Origin: Erysipelotrichaceae bacterium
Lineage (GTDB): Bacteria; Bacillota_I; Bacilli_A; Erysipelotrichales; Erysipelotrichaceae
DNA: 13,468 nucleotides
Reading direction: 5' to 3'
Assembly (NCBI GenBank): GCA_024709285.1
Contig: JANJWY010000136.1
Location: 1 to 13,468 of the forward strand
Below are positions 1-6,034 of this stretch, piece by piece. Every line of letters starts with the position of its first letter. Within the stretch, counting starts at the first letter, position 1. The notes beneath the pieces are model-generated. The model saw nothing but the letters and a program-made list of their open reading frames with translations. It was not told the origin of the DNA and ran no database searches. The position numbers and the translations under genes are program-made.

Positions 1-254
1 GGTGTATTACGAACGATATACCAAGCTTCATCCGTCATGATCATCTCAACAAACAAATAACCCGGAAACAGATTGCGCATCTTTTCCGATTTTTTACCGT
101 TTTTAAATTCTATTTCTTTTTCTTCCGCAACTAAAATCCGAAACAAGTTGTCTTCAATGCCCATCGTTTCGACCCGGCGTTGCAAGTTTTCTTTAACTCG
201 GTTTTCATGGCCTGCGTAAGTGTTTACGACATACCATTGTTTTTCTTCAGCCAT
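1..254 (-). CDS. nusG: Transcription termination/antitermination factor NusG, N-terminal part
   Basis: The 3' end of the gene lies beyond the left edge; 84 complete codons are visible. The protein begins MAEEKQWYVVNTYAGHEN and continues through the NusG NGN domain, with LFPGYLFVEM at about residues 63-72, a hallmark of the family. NusG binds RNA polymerase, affects pausing and elongation, and couples transcription to translation. The ATG follows the secE stop codon directly with no gap, and GGAG within the last secE codons can serve as ribosome binding site. The order rpmG-secE-nusG is the normal Firmicutes arrangement; rplK would be expected next. Identification is firm; the C-terminal KOW domain cannot be seen. 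Confidence 0.97.
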   Translation of the reverse strand, partial: MAEEKQWYVVNTYAGHENRVKENLQRRVETMGIEDNLFRILVAEEKEIEFKNGKKSEKMRNLFPGYLFVEMIMTDEAWYIVRNT

Positions 255-440
255 CTAGATTCCGACTCCAATCAAACGCAACAGGAAAGCTACCGCTGCC
301 TCGGCAGCCACAAAGAACACTCCGAAAGCTGTCGTAAAGATAATGACAATCAGTGAATCCTTAACCATATCATTTGCCTTAGGCCAACGGATACGTTTTA
401 CTTCCGTCAAGATGCCTTCAATACTGAACCATTTAAACAT
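255..440 (-). CDS. secE: Preprotein translocase subunit SecE
   Basis: A 61-residue protein, the usual size of single-span Gram-positive SecE. An N-terminal amphipathic segment (about 8-25) carries the conserved EVKRIRWPK motif, followed by one hydrophobic helix at about 29-58. SecE clamps the SecY channel in the cytoplasmic membrane and is required for protein export through SecYEG. The start is supported by AGGAGG seven bases upstream of the ATG, overlapping the rpmG stop region. It sits between rpmG and nusG, as in most Firmicutes, and is probably cotranscribed with both. The call rests on size, motif and position together. Confidence 0.95.
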   Translation of the reverse strand: MFKWFSIEGILTEVKRIRWPKANDMVKDSLIVIIFTTAFGVFFVAAEAAVAFLLRLIGVGI

Positions 441-452
441 TGAGAGAACCTC

Positions 453-611
453 CTATTTCGTTTCCTTATGCAGCGTATGTGCATTACATCTTTTACAAAA
501 CTTATGTAATTGCAACCGCTCTGTCTGAGTCTTTTTATTACGGCGTGTCGAGTAGTTTCGGGACAGACAGACCGTACAAGTCAGAATAACTTTAGCGCTC
601 TTTTCAGCCAC
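453..611 (-). CDS. rpmG: Ribosomal protein bL33, zinc-binding form, GTG start
   Basis: A 52-residue ORF read by hand, starting at a GTG codon (611-609): MAEKSAKVILTCTVCLSRNY and onward, ending HTLHKETK. It has the bL33 pattern including NYSTRRNKK and two zinc-ribbon cysteine pairs, C12-x-x-C15 and C39-x-x-C42, so this is the zinc-containing (C+) paralogue. bL33 is a small protein of the large ribosomal subunit. The start is chosen because it yields the canonical N-terminus; the upstream Shine-Dalgarno is weak (AAGCGAG, rather distant). Position before secE matches other Firmicutes. The gene is easily missed because it is short and lacks an ATG. A promoter lies just upstream (643-671). Confidence 0.93.
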   Translation of the reverse strand: MAEKSAKVILTCTVCLSRNYSTRRNKKTQTERLQLHKFCKRCNAHTLHKETK

Positions 612-642
612 GTAAAATCAACTCGCTTTCATTTGCCTTATT

Positions 643-671
643 ACTTTATCATAAAGCAAATGTTTAGTCAA
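643..671 (-). promoter_or_regulatory. Predicted sigma-A promoter for rpmG-secE-nusG
   Basis: Minus strand: -35 TTGACT (671-666), 17-bp spacer, -10 TAAAGT (648-643) preceded by TGA, giving an extended -10 (TGn). The predicted start near 636 leaves a leader of about 25 nt before the GTG of rpmG. The -35 overlaps the stop codon of the sigma-factor gene. The spacer/-10 junction is a perfect 13-bp palindrome (644-656) nested inside a wider 7-bp inverted repeat (630-636 with 656-662), which could be an operator or only chance AT-rich symmetry. Confidence 0.6.
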
Positions 672-1270
672 ACAGAACCCAGTTTCTTCTTAATCCTTTG
701 AAGAGCATTATCCACTGCCTTACTTGACACATTACAGATCTCTGCAATTTCGGCATATGAATAGCCTTCCATCCGATATTTAACGACCTTTACTTCGAAT
801 ATCGTCATTTTCTTTAATTTTTCAACCAGTTCCCGCTTCGCTTCATTGAAGCGAAACTGCCACTGAGGATCAAAATCCGGATTGGTACAAGCAATCGTGT
901 CTATCAGGTATAGATTTTCATCCTCTGAAATTGTCATATCCAAAGACAGACTTCCACTGATAAGACTGTACGACAATCCCCGATGCTTCCTGATTAAAGA
1001 ACGACATTCTCTTTCTACGCACAGTTTCAAAAAGGAAACAAAAGTTACTTTCATGTCTTCTCTATAACACTCTACCGCCTGAGCAAACCCTGTCATACCT
1101 GCAGAGTATAACTCGTCTTTACTGATTCTGAGTATACGGGCATATCTGAACATTCCGTAAACGATACCCATAATCGTGTTGTGATACTTTTTCAATAATA
1201 TTTCCAAGGCAACCTCATCTTTTTGACGGATCATATAGAGGAGCTCGTAATCATTGAAGTCATTATACAT
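668..1270 (-). CDS. sigH: RNA polymerase sigma factor, SigH-like
   Basis: A 200-residue sigma-70 family protein. Region 2 spans about residues 18-95, with the core-binding/-10 segment DELYSAGMTGFAQAV at 52-66 followed by FVSFLKLCVERECRSLIRK. Region 4 spans about 145-198, with the helix-turn-helix YSYAEIAEICNVSSKAVDNA at 170-189. The ending AVDNALQRIKKKL closely resembles Bacillus SigH, and the gene lies between rlmB and rpmG, the usual sigH position. SigH governs early sporulation or competence genes in relatives; the target here is unknown. The region 2 motif differs from the usual DIVQEGMIGL. AAGGAGA supports the ATG start. No yacP/rae1 gene lies between rlmB and this gene. Sigma-70 membership is firm; orthology to SigH is likely from position and region 4. 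Confidence 0.82.
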   Translation of the reverse strand: MYNDFNDYELLYMIRQKDEVALEILLKKYHNTIMGIVYGMFRYARILRISKDELYSAGMTGFAQAVECYREDMKVTFVSFLKLCVERECRSLIRKHRGLSYSLISGSLSLDMTISEDENLYLIDTIACTNPDFDPQWQFRFNEAKRELVEKLKKMTIFEVKVVKYRMEGYSYAEIAEICNVSSKAVDNALQRIKKKLGSV

Positions 1271-1285
1271 GTTTTAATCTCCTTA

Positions 1286-2011
1286 TTATTTCTTTGGATT
1301 TCTTTGACTGAATATCTCGTATAACAAAACCGCCGTTGCAACGGAAGCATTGAGTGAAGAGACTTTGCCAACCATGGGAATCTTGACCGTAAAATCGCAT
1401 TGTTCCTTGACCAACCGGGATAATCCGAAACCTTCTGAACCGACCACCAAAACCAACGGGGAAGTCAGATTTGCCATACGATAGTCCGAAGCCTTCTCGC
1501 TATCCGCACCACAAATCCAAAATCCTGCTTTTTTAAGTTCTTTCAACGTCTGTGTCAGATTAGTCACCTGGGCTACCTTAACAGTATCAATTGCACCTGT
1601 CGAAACTTTCGCAACTGTCGGAGTCAGTGAAACCGAACGATGTTTACCAATAATCACGCCGTCCACACCGACTGCATCTGCCGTACGCAAAATCGCCCCT
1701 AAATTATGAGGATCTTCCAAACCGTCACACATTACCAACAAAGGTGTCTTCCCTTTTTCAATGGAACTCAGAATCTCTTCGATCGAATAGGTCTTATACT
1801 CTCTTATTTGAGCAACGATGCCCTGATGATTGCCATTAGCCAATGCGTCCAATTTAGAACGACTGCACATAACGACTTCAATACTTGCTTTTTTAGCCAA
1901 ATCCAATACATCCATCCATTTATTCTGTTCTAAAAGAAACAGCTTTTCTATTGGCATGCCTTCATTCAGCCGGGTAAGCACAGTGTTTTTACCGTATATA
2001 TATTGTGCCAT
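1286..2011 (-). CDS. rlmB: 23S rRNA (guanosine-2'-O)-methyltransferase, RlmB/TrmH family
   Basis: A 241-residue SPOUT methyltransferase. An N-terminal substrate-binding domain (about 1-75, beginning MAQYIYGKN and ending near GNHQGIVAQ) precedes the knotted catalytic domain. All three family motifs are present: DGLEDPHNLGAILRTADAVG (about 96-115), VVGSEGFGLS (about 189-198) and IPMVGKVSSLNASVA (about 211-225). The family transfers a methyl group from S-adenosylmethionine to a ribose 2'-OH, in RlmB on 23S rRNA. A longer reading frame reaches 2056, but I prefer the ATG at 2011: it has GGAGG close upstream and gives the conserved YIYGKN start, and the extra residues would lie inside mrnC. It overlaps the mrnC end by 23 nt. 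The exact rRNA target is inferred from homology and synteny. Confidence 0.93.
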   Translation of the reverse strand: MAQYIYGKNTVLTRLNEGMPIEKLFLLEQNKWMDVLDLAKKASIEVVMCSRSKLDALANGNHQGIVAQIREYKTYSIEEILSSIEKGKTPLLVMCDGLEDPHNLGAILRTADAVGVDGVIIGKHRSVSLTPTVAKVSTGAIDTVKVAQVTNLTQTLKELKKAGFWICGADSEKASDYRMANLTSPLVLVVGSEGFGLSRLVKEQCDFTVKIPMVGKVSSLNASVATAVLLYEIFSQRNPKK

Positions 2012-2390
2012 AGTTTTCCTCCGCAAACGTCTTATAAATGTCCCAAAGTTGTGCAAGTCGCTGTTGATTATCCGTCAGATACAAATAACCCCACACCGCT
2101 TCTAGTCCTGTAGCAAGCCGGTAGGTCTGTACGTCGGCATTCTTTGGTATCGTATCCGACTTATGATTTCTACCCCTTTTAAACATTTCCAGTTCTTCTG
2201 TTGATAGCGGAAACTGTTCCAACAGATACTTTGAGTATTCAGCCTGGCTTTTTGCACTCACAAACGCCTCACTAAGAGACTGTAAATCTTTCGATTTCGT
2301 ATATCCGCGCTTTATCAGATATTCTCTTACCTGCAAAGTTAAAACCGCATCCCCGATAAAAGCCAAAACCGAACCGGTATGATTAATCAT
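1989..2390 (-). CDS. mrnC: Mini-ribonuclease 3 (Mini-III)
   Basis: A 133-residue RNase III catalytic domain without a double-stranded-RNA-binding domain, as expected for Mini-III. The signature segment FIGDAVLTLQVREYL (about 11-25) carries the metal-binding aspartate D14. RGRNHKSDTIPKNADVQTYR and then TGLEAVWGYLYL in the second half contain the other conserved residues, including the glutamate of TGLEA. Mini-III works as a dimer on 23S rRNA precursor ends. Its ATG overlaps the cysS stop codon in an ATGA arrangement, with GAGGT as ribosome binding site inside cysS, so translational coupling is likely. cysS-mrnC-rlmB is a classic Firmicutes string. Confidence 0.95.
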   Translation of the reverse strand: MINHTGSVLAFIGDAVLTLQVREYLIKRGYTKSKDLQSLSEAFVSAKSQAEYSKYLLEQFPLSTEELEMFKRGRNHKSDTIPKNADVQTYRLATGLEAVWGYLYLTDNQQRLAQLWDIYKTFAEENYGTIYIR

Positions 2391-3721
2391 AAAATACCTC
2401 GTTGAGTCAGTGCTTTTCGATATTCATCCGCCTTAACGAAGTCTTTCTCGCTTTTTGCCAGATTCCACAGTTCATATAAGCGAATATCTTCCTTTGATAA
2501 TGTGATTCTTTCAACCTTGATTCCAAAAATATCGATCATCGTCTCAATGGCTACAATCCACTGAGCAACAACGGCCAAGTCTGTATCTTTTGCTCTTAAC
2601 AGCTGATTCAATTGTTTGACAGCATCGAAAATTTCCATCATGGCATTGGGTGAATTAAGATCGTCATCCATGGCCAAAGAAAAGCCATTTAAAATCTCCC
2701 TGTTTACATCCCTTGGCAAATCAACTTCTGCCAATTGTAATTTAACGTATGCCTGTTTCAGTGCTGCCCGAATTTTGCCAAGCTCCGTCTTTGCCTGTTC
2801 GATGGTTTCTTCATTTATATTTAAAGGAGCTCGGTAGTGCGCACTCATCATCATCCACCGAACGGTATCCCCGCCTAACTGATCCAAAATATCCTTTGCC
2901 CAAAGAACATTGCCTAATGACTTGCTCATCTTCTCGCCGTCGATGTTCAGCATGCCGTTATGCATCCACATTTGAGCAATCGGATGATGATATAAAGCCA
3001 TGGACTGAGCAATTTCATTCTCGTGGTGCGGAAATTTCAAATCCATACCGCCACCATGAATATCGATCATGGATCCGCCAAATTCTTTTTTAATCATGAC
3101 CACACATTCGGTGTGCCAACCGGGACGTCCCATTCCCCAAGGAGAATCCCATTGGATACCTTCATCGGTTTTCTTCCACAAAGTAAAATCAATTGGACTC
3201 TCTTTGCCATGATGATCATCAATTCTGGCACCAACCAGTAAATCGTCCACTTTCTGATTCGACAACTGCCCATATTTTTCCGATTCAGAAACCTTGAAAT
3301 AGACATCGCCATCCGATTCATAGGCCATGCCTACATCAATTAATGCCTGTATGAAAGAGATAATGTCCTCCATGGTTTCGGTTACCCGCGGTGTTGCGGC
3401 GAGAGTTTTTGTATTCAGTCCCTCACGTACTTTTTGATATGCTTCAATATAGCGAGCAGCTATCTCCTCTTCGTTTACTTTTTCTTCGATAGCTTTGGCA
3501 ATGATTTTATCATCCACGTCTGTATAGTTAGATACATACTTGACACTGAAACCTGAGTATTCAAAATAGCGTCTCAAAGTGTCAAAAACGATTATCGGCC
3601 GTGCATTGCCGATATGCGCATGATTGTATACGGTAGGTCCGCAGACATACATGGACACCTCGTTTGGTTTCTTGGGAATAAAATCTTCAATCTTGTTACT
3701 CATTGAATTAAATAATTTCAT
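2387..3721 (-). CDS. cysS: Cysteinyl-tRNA synthetase
   Basis: A 444-residue class I synthetase that charges tRNA-Cys with cysteine. Visible motifs are CGPTVYNHAHIGNAR at 27-41 (HIGH-type motif HAHIG with zinc ligand C27), GWHTEC ending at C206 and HHENE at 232-236 (remaining zinc-site residues), and KMSKS at 264-268. A C-terminal helical anticodon-binding region follows. The frame stays open to 3895, but that extension would translate the T-box leader and its terminator; the true start is the ATG at 3721, with AGGAGG seven bases upstream. The gene is controlled by a Cys-specific T-box. Unlike many Firmicutes, no cysE or gltX lies upstream; gapA does. Confidence 0.97.
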   Translation of the reverse strand: MKLFNSMSNKIEDFIPKKPNEVSMYVCGPTVYNHAHIGNARPIIVFDTLRRYFEYSGFSVKYVSNYTDVDDKIIAKAIEEKVNEEEIAARYIEAYQKVREGLNTKTLAATPRVTETMEDIISFIQALIDVGMAYESDGDVYFKVSESEKYGQLSNQKVDDLLVGARIDDHHGKESPIDFTLWKKTDEGIQWDSPWGMGRPGWHTECVVMIKKEFGGSMIDIHGGGMDLKFPHHENEIAQSMALYHHPIAQMWMHNGMLNIDGEKMSKSLGNVLWAKDILDQLGGDTVRWMMMSAHYRAPLNINEETIEQAKTELGKIRAALKQAYVKLQLAEVDLPRDVNREILNGFSLAMDDDLNSPNAMMEIFDAVKQLNQLLRAKDTDLAVVAQWIVAIETMIDIFGIKVERITLSKEDIRLYELWNLAKSEKDFVKADEYRKALTQRGIL

Positions 3722-3947
3722 ATTCTTCCTCCTTGTAATAAAAAAGCGCCTCATATAAGAGACGCATTTGCGTGGTTCCACTCTTTTTCGAACGATAAGT
3801 TCCTTATTCCAATAACGCCGGAAGCGTATTTTTGTACTTAGTTCCAAAAATCCCTCATGGATGCATTTCGGTATGATTTGACTCGATCTTTTCACCTAGC
3901 GATCGTCTCTGAAAAGTCTGGTCATCCTACTCTTCCACTCTGCGGTT
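3722..3947 (-). ncRNA. T-box riboswitch leader of cysS (tRNA-Cys specific)
   Basis: The roughly 226-nt leader contains the conserved T-box AGAGTGGAACCACG (3784-3771). In Stem I, a GATCG-closed hairpin carries the GGTGAAAA element (near 3885-3900), and the specifier sequence GAAATGCATCC gives codon TGC (3865-3863), cysteine. A Stem III-like hairpin lies at 3811-3830. The antiterminator (3757-3785) pairs AAGAG with CTCTT and ACGC with GCGT around a TGGAACC bulge. TGGA (3780-3777) can pair with an acceptor end UCCA, and tRNA-Cys normally has U73, so both contacts agree. Uncharged tRNA-Cys should stabilise the antiterminator and permit cysS transcription. Individual boundaries are hand-folded; the class and specificity are well supported. 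Confidence 0.95.
3739..3765 (-). terminator. Regulated terminator of the cysS T-box
   Basis: The minus strand forms a 7-bp stem of GCGTCTC (3765-3759) with GAGGCGC (3752-3746), including one G-U pair, closing a 6-nt loop. A T-tract follows immediately (3745-3740). The 5' arm is shared with the 3' arm of the antiterminator, so the two structures are mutually exclusive, as T-box attenuation requires. The cysS ribosome binding site lies about ten bases downstream. Confidence 0.9.
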
Positions 3948-3953
3948 TATTAA

Positions 3954-3982
3954 AGTATAACAATCGAAGTATTCTTTGACAA
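3954..3982 (-). promoter_or_regulatory. Predicted sigma-A promoter of the cysS T-box transcript
   Basis: Minus strand: -35 TTGTCA (3982-3977), spacer of exactly 17 bp, -10 TATACT (3959-3954). Each hexamer has one mismatch to consensus. The predicted start near 3947 sits just before the first T-box leader bases, and no other promoter is needed for cysS-mrnC-rlmB-sigma. It lies 12 nt beyond the gapA terminator. Confidence 0.85.
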
Positions 3983-3993
3983 GACGGTAATAG

Positions 3994-4022
3994 AGAAAAA
4001 AAGCGGGATTTTCATCCCGCTT
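3994..4022 (-). terminator. Intrinsic terminator of gapA
   Basis: A 9-bp perfect stem AAGCGGGAT / ATCCCGCTT (4022-4014 with 4009-4001) is capped by a GAAA tetraloop and followed by a run of T (4002-3996). It begins 5 nt after the gapA stop codon and separates gapA from the cysS promoter. The T-run is on the minus-strand side only, so it acts on leftward transcription. Confidence 0.95.
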
Positions 4023-4027
4023 CGAAT

Positions 4028-5032
4028 TTAGATCTTAGAAGCTAAGTATTTAGCTGTGCGAACCAATTGGTATGTATAGGAAGCTTCGTTGTCATACCAT
4101 GCTGCAACCTTAACGATGGTTACGCCACCAACCGAAATGACCTTCGTTTGTGTAGCATCGAACAGAGATCCAAAGGACATGCCGATGATATCACTCGAAA
4201 CCAATTCTTCTTCTGTGTAACCATAAGATTCATTGGCAGCAGCTTTCATTGCAGCATTGACTGTTTCAACTGTTGCCGGTTTTTCAACAACAGCAACCAA
4301 TTCAGTGATTGATCCTGTGATAACCGGAACGCGTTGTGCACCACCGTCCAGTTTACCTTTTAATTCAGGAATAACCAATCCGATAGCCTTGGCAGCACCG
4401 GTCGAGTTAGGAACGATGTTTGCTGCAGCTGCACGGGCACGACGTAAATCTTTCTTGGCATGCGGAGCATCCAATGTATTTTGGTCATTGGTATATGCAT
4501 GGATCGTCGTCATTGAACCGGCAGTAATGGTAAAGGCATCATTCAATGCTTTAGCCATAGGAGCCAAACAGTTGGTTGTGCAAGATGCACCGGAAACGAT
4601 GGTTTCGCTTCCATCCAAAATCTGATGGTTGACATTGTAAACGATAGTTTTCATATTTCCGGTAGCAGGTGCTGAAATAATGACTTTCTTAGCACCAGCC
4701 TGAATGTGTAATCCTGCTTTTTCTTCTGTTGTAAAGAAACCGGTCGATTCGATGACTACATCGACTCCCAATTCTTTCCAAGGCAGGTTAGCCGGATCTT
4801 TTTCTGCAAATACTTTTAATTGAGTACCGTTAACAACAATTCCTGCTTCATTAAATGAAACTTCCTTGTCATAACGTCCTTGAGCCGAGTCATACTTTAG
4901 TAAGTGAGCCAATGTTTTAGCATCTGTTAAGTCATTGATTGCAACGATTTCAAACTCGCTGGAACCAAACATATAGCGAAAAGCCAAACGTCCGATTCTT
5001 CCGAATCCATTAATAGCAACTTTTACTGTCAT
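4028..5032 (-). CDS. gapA: Glyceraldehyde-3-phosphate dehydrogenase
   Basis: A 334-residue, full-length GAPDH of glycolysis, oxidising glyceraldehyde-3-phosphate to 1,3-bisphosphoglycerate with NAD+. The Rossmann motif NGFGRIGR spans 8-15; the acidic residue in AINDLTD (D34) favours NAD over NADP. The active site SGASCTTNC contains the catalytic C151, and HAYT supplies H178. Substrate-binding STGAAKA and RVPV follow. The ATG at 5032 has AAGAGGAG eight bases upstream. The gene appears to stand alone: its own consensus promoter, two cre-like boxes upstream and a strong terminator. No cggR-type repressor gene precedes it and no pgk follows it, unlike the Bacillus gapA operon. A glycolytic rather than gluconeogenic role is inferred from the coenzyme residue and the cre boxes. 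Confidence 0.98.
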   Translation of the reverse strand: MTVKVAINGFGRIGRLAFRYMFGSSEFEIVAINDLTDAKTLAHLLKYDSAQGRYDKEVSFNEAGIVVNGTQLKVFAEKDPANLPWKELGVDVVIESTGFFTTEEKAGLHIQAGAKKVIISAPATGNMKTIVYNVNHQILDGSETIVSGASCTTNCLAPMAKALNDAFTITAGSMTTIHAYTNDQNTLDAPHAKKDLRRARAAAANIVPNSTGAAKAIGLVIPELKGKLDGGAQRVPVITGSITELVAVVEKPATVETVNAAMKAAANESYGYTEEELVSSDIIGMSFGSLFDATQTKVISVGGVTIVKVAAWYDNEASYTYQLVRTAKYLASKI

Positions 5033-5059
5033 TTTAAGTCCTCCTCTTTGACAATCTCT

Positions 5060-5088
5060 ATTATAAAATTATCTGATAGCAATGTCAA
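5060..5088 (-). promoter_or_regulatory. Consensus sigma-A promoter of gapA
   Basis: Minus strand: -35 TTGACA (5088-5083), 17-bp spacer, -10 TATAAT (5065-5060), a perfect match to consensus at both hexamers with optimal spacing. Predicted start is near 5053, leaving a leader of about 21 nt that contains the AAGAGGAG ribosome binding site. This suggests very high basal expression, as expected for gapA. Confidence 0.95.
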
Positions 5089-5091
5089 TTG

Positions 5092-5105
5092 TGAAACCGT
5101 TAGCA
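5092..5105 (+). promoter_or_regulatory. cre-like box 2 upstream of gapA (centre about -45)
   Basis: Reading TGAAACCGTTAGCA on the plus strand, this matches the cre pattern TGNAANCGNWWNCA at every position, or TGWNANCGNTNWCA with one mismatch. It lies four bases upstream of the gapA -35 hexamer and 20 bp, about two helical turns, from box 1, on the opposite strand. The cre site is the operator bound by CcpA with HPr-Ser-P. No CcpA gene is visible in the window. Confidence 0.55.
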
Positions 5106-5111
5106 ATTTAA

Positions 5112-5125
5112 TGTAATCGGTTTCA
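5112..5125 (-). promoter_or_regulatory. cre-like box 1 upstream of gapA (centre about -65)
   Basis: Minus strand TGAAACCGATTACA fits both TGWNANCGNTNWCA and, with its flanks, WTGNAANCGNWWNCAW without mismatch. It includes the TGA stop codon of the acetyltransferase gene and lies upstream of the gapA promoter. A cre upstream of the -35 is the arrangement linked to CcpA activation, for example at ackA in Bacillus subtilis, rather than repression. Its function here is inferred from motif and position. Confidence 0.65.
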
Positions 5126-6034
5126 TTGAAAATCCGGATTAAATAACGGTTTCTTGGCAATCATAAATGCTTCTTGCCCATTGAAAACAGAAACATGAAA
5201 CAATTTATTGAATAAATTCGAATCATTCAATCGTGCCATCATCCATGGTTTAATCTCAATAAGTGCTTTGGGGAAAAGTTTCGACAGGTCTTCAGCGGTT
5301 GATACCGATAAATCGATTCTTTCCTTCAACGAACTTGCAAAGTTTAGCAGACGATATAGTGTATCAGAATTGAAGTATACGATTTCTTGTATGTCTACAT
5401 GCAATTGGGACAACGTGTACATCATATACCCCATCACCTGATTGTTCTCAATATAAGCAACCAATCGTCCGTTTTGAGCTTCCAAGTCTTTTTTAATGAT
5501 ATCAAAATAAGTTTCATCACGCACAAAGAAACCGGTAAAATACTTTGTAAATTTCTGATATGCCAAAAGCAGTTCTTTCGAACTTACTTGGTAAGTCACT
5601 CCCATGGTTGATAATTGTGGAATCATTGAGCGAGTCAAGTGAATGACCTTTTTACTCATGACCGTTGAGAACCCAAAAGGCTCATAGACTTTGGGATTAT
5701 AAGCCAAAAGCAATGTTATTAAATCTTGATGTGATAAGATATCCAGCACTTCAGTCATCAGTTCTGTCATGTATCCCTTGCCCTGATCTTGAGGACGAGT
5801 GAAAACTCCGGAAATAAATGAAATCCGTAAGCGTTGCTCATTGAGCATCATGTCATGTTTTAATACATTGAGACCAGAAACGATTTCTTCCTTTTTCTTC
5901 AATACGAAGCAATTATTTTCGCTCCAATAATGATTGAAGAAAAAATCAATCGAACCGTTATCATCGTGCGCAAATAATTCCTTCCAATATAAGTAAACTA
6001 AACTCTTATCCTTTGCATCCGCCCTGACAATCAT
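5123..6034 (-). CDS. GNAT family N-acetyltransferase, Eis-like
   Basis: A 303-residue protein. The N-terminal half carries a GNAT fold: the acetyl-CoA pyrophosphate-binding loop is RPQDQGKG at 80-87 (R/Q-x-x-G-x-G type), after the beta strand ISFISGVFT, and YNPKVYEPFGFS at about 112-123 matches the Y-x-x-FGF segment of Eis-like enzymes. The remaining residues (about 135-303) fit the second domain and sterol-carrier-like tail of Eis proteins, but are shorter than the roughly 400 residues of classical Eis. It probably transfers an acetyl group to an amine; the substrate is unknown. Start ATG at 6034 has GAGGTG upstream and overlaps the preceding DUF2156 gene by 29 nt, so the two are probably translationally coupled. 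The stop codon lies within a cre-like box. Confidence 0.83.
   Translation of the reverse strand: MIVRADAKDKSLVYLYWKELFAHDDNGSIDFFFNHYWSENNCFVLKKKEEIVSGLNVLKHDMMLNEQRLRISFISGVFTRPQDQGKGYMTELMTEVLDILSHQDLITLLLAYNPKVYEPFGFSTVMSKKVIHLTRSMIPQLSTMGVTYQVSSKELLLAYQKFTKYFTGFFVRDETYFDIIKKDLEAQNGRLVAYIENNQVMGYMMYTLSQLHVDIQEIVYFNSDTLYRLLNFASSLKERIDLSVSTAEDLSKLFPKALIEIKPWMMARLNDSNLFNKLFHVSVFNGQEAFMIAKKPLFNPDFQ

Noticed and set aside
2012..2056. Upstream start for rlmB
   Set aside because: The extra 15 residues lie within mrnC and do not resemble RlmB. The ATG at 2011 has GGAGG and gives the conserved N-terminus.
2749..3093. Plus-strand open frame of 114 codons inside cysS
   Set aside because: Antisense to the catalytic part of cysS, with no recognisable protein features.
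3722..3895. N-terminal extension of cysS by 58 codons
   Set aside because: It would translate the T-box, antiterminator and terminator. The extension has no family similarity, while the ATG at 3721 has an ideal ribosome binding site and gives a normal-length enzyme.
4233..4625. Plus-strand open frame of 130 codons inside gapA
   Set aside because: It is antisense to a highly conserved enzyme and looks like a codon-bias shadow; no ribosome binding site or family motif.
5092..5125. Terminator hairpin after the acetyltransferase gene
   Set aside because: The TGAAACCG/CGGTTTCA inverted repeat has an 18-nt loop and no T-run after it; paired cre-like boxes explain the symmetry better.
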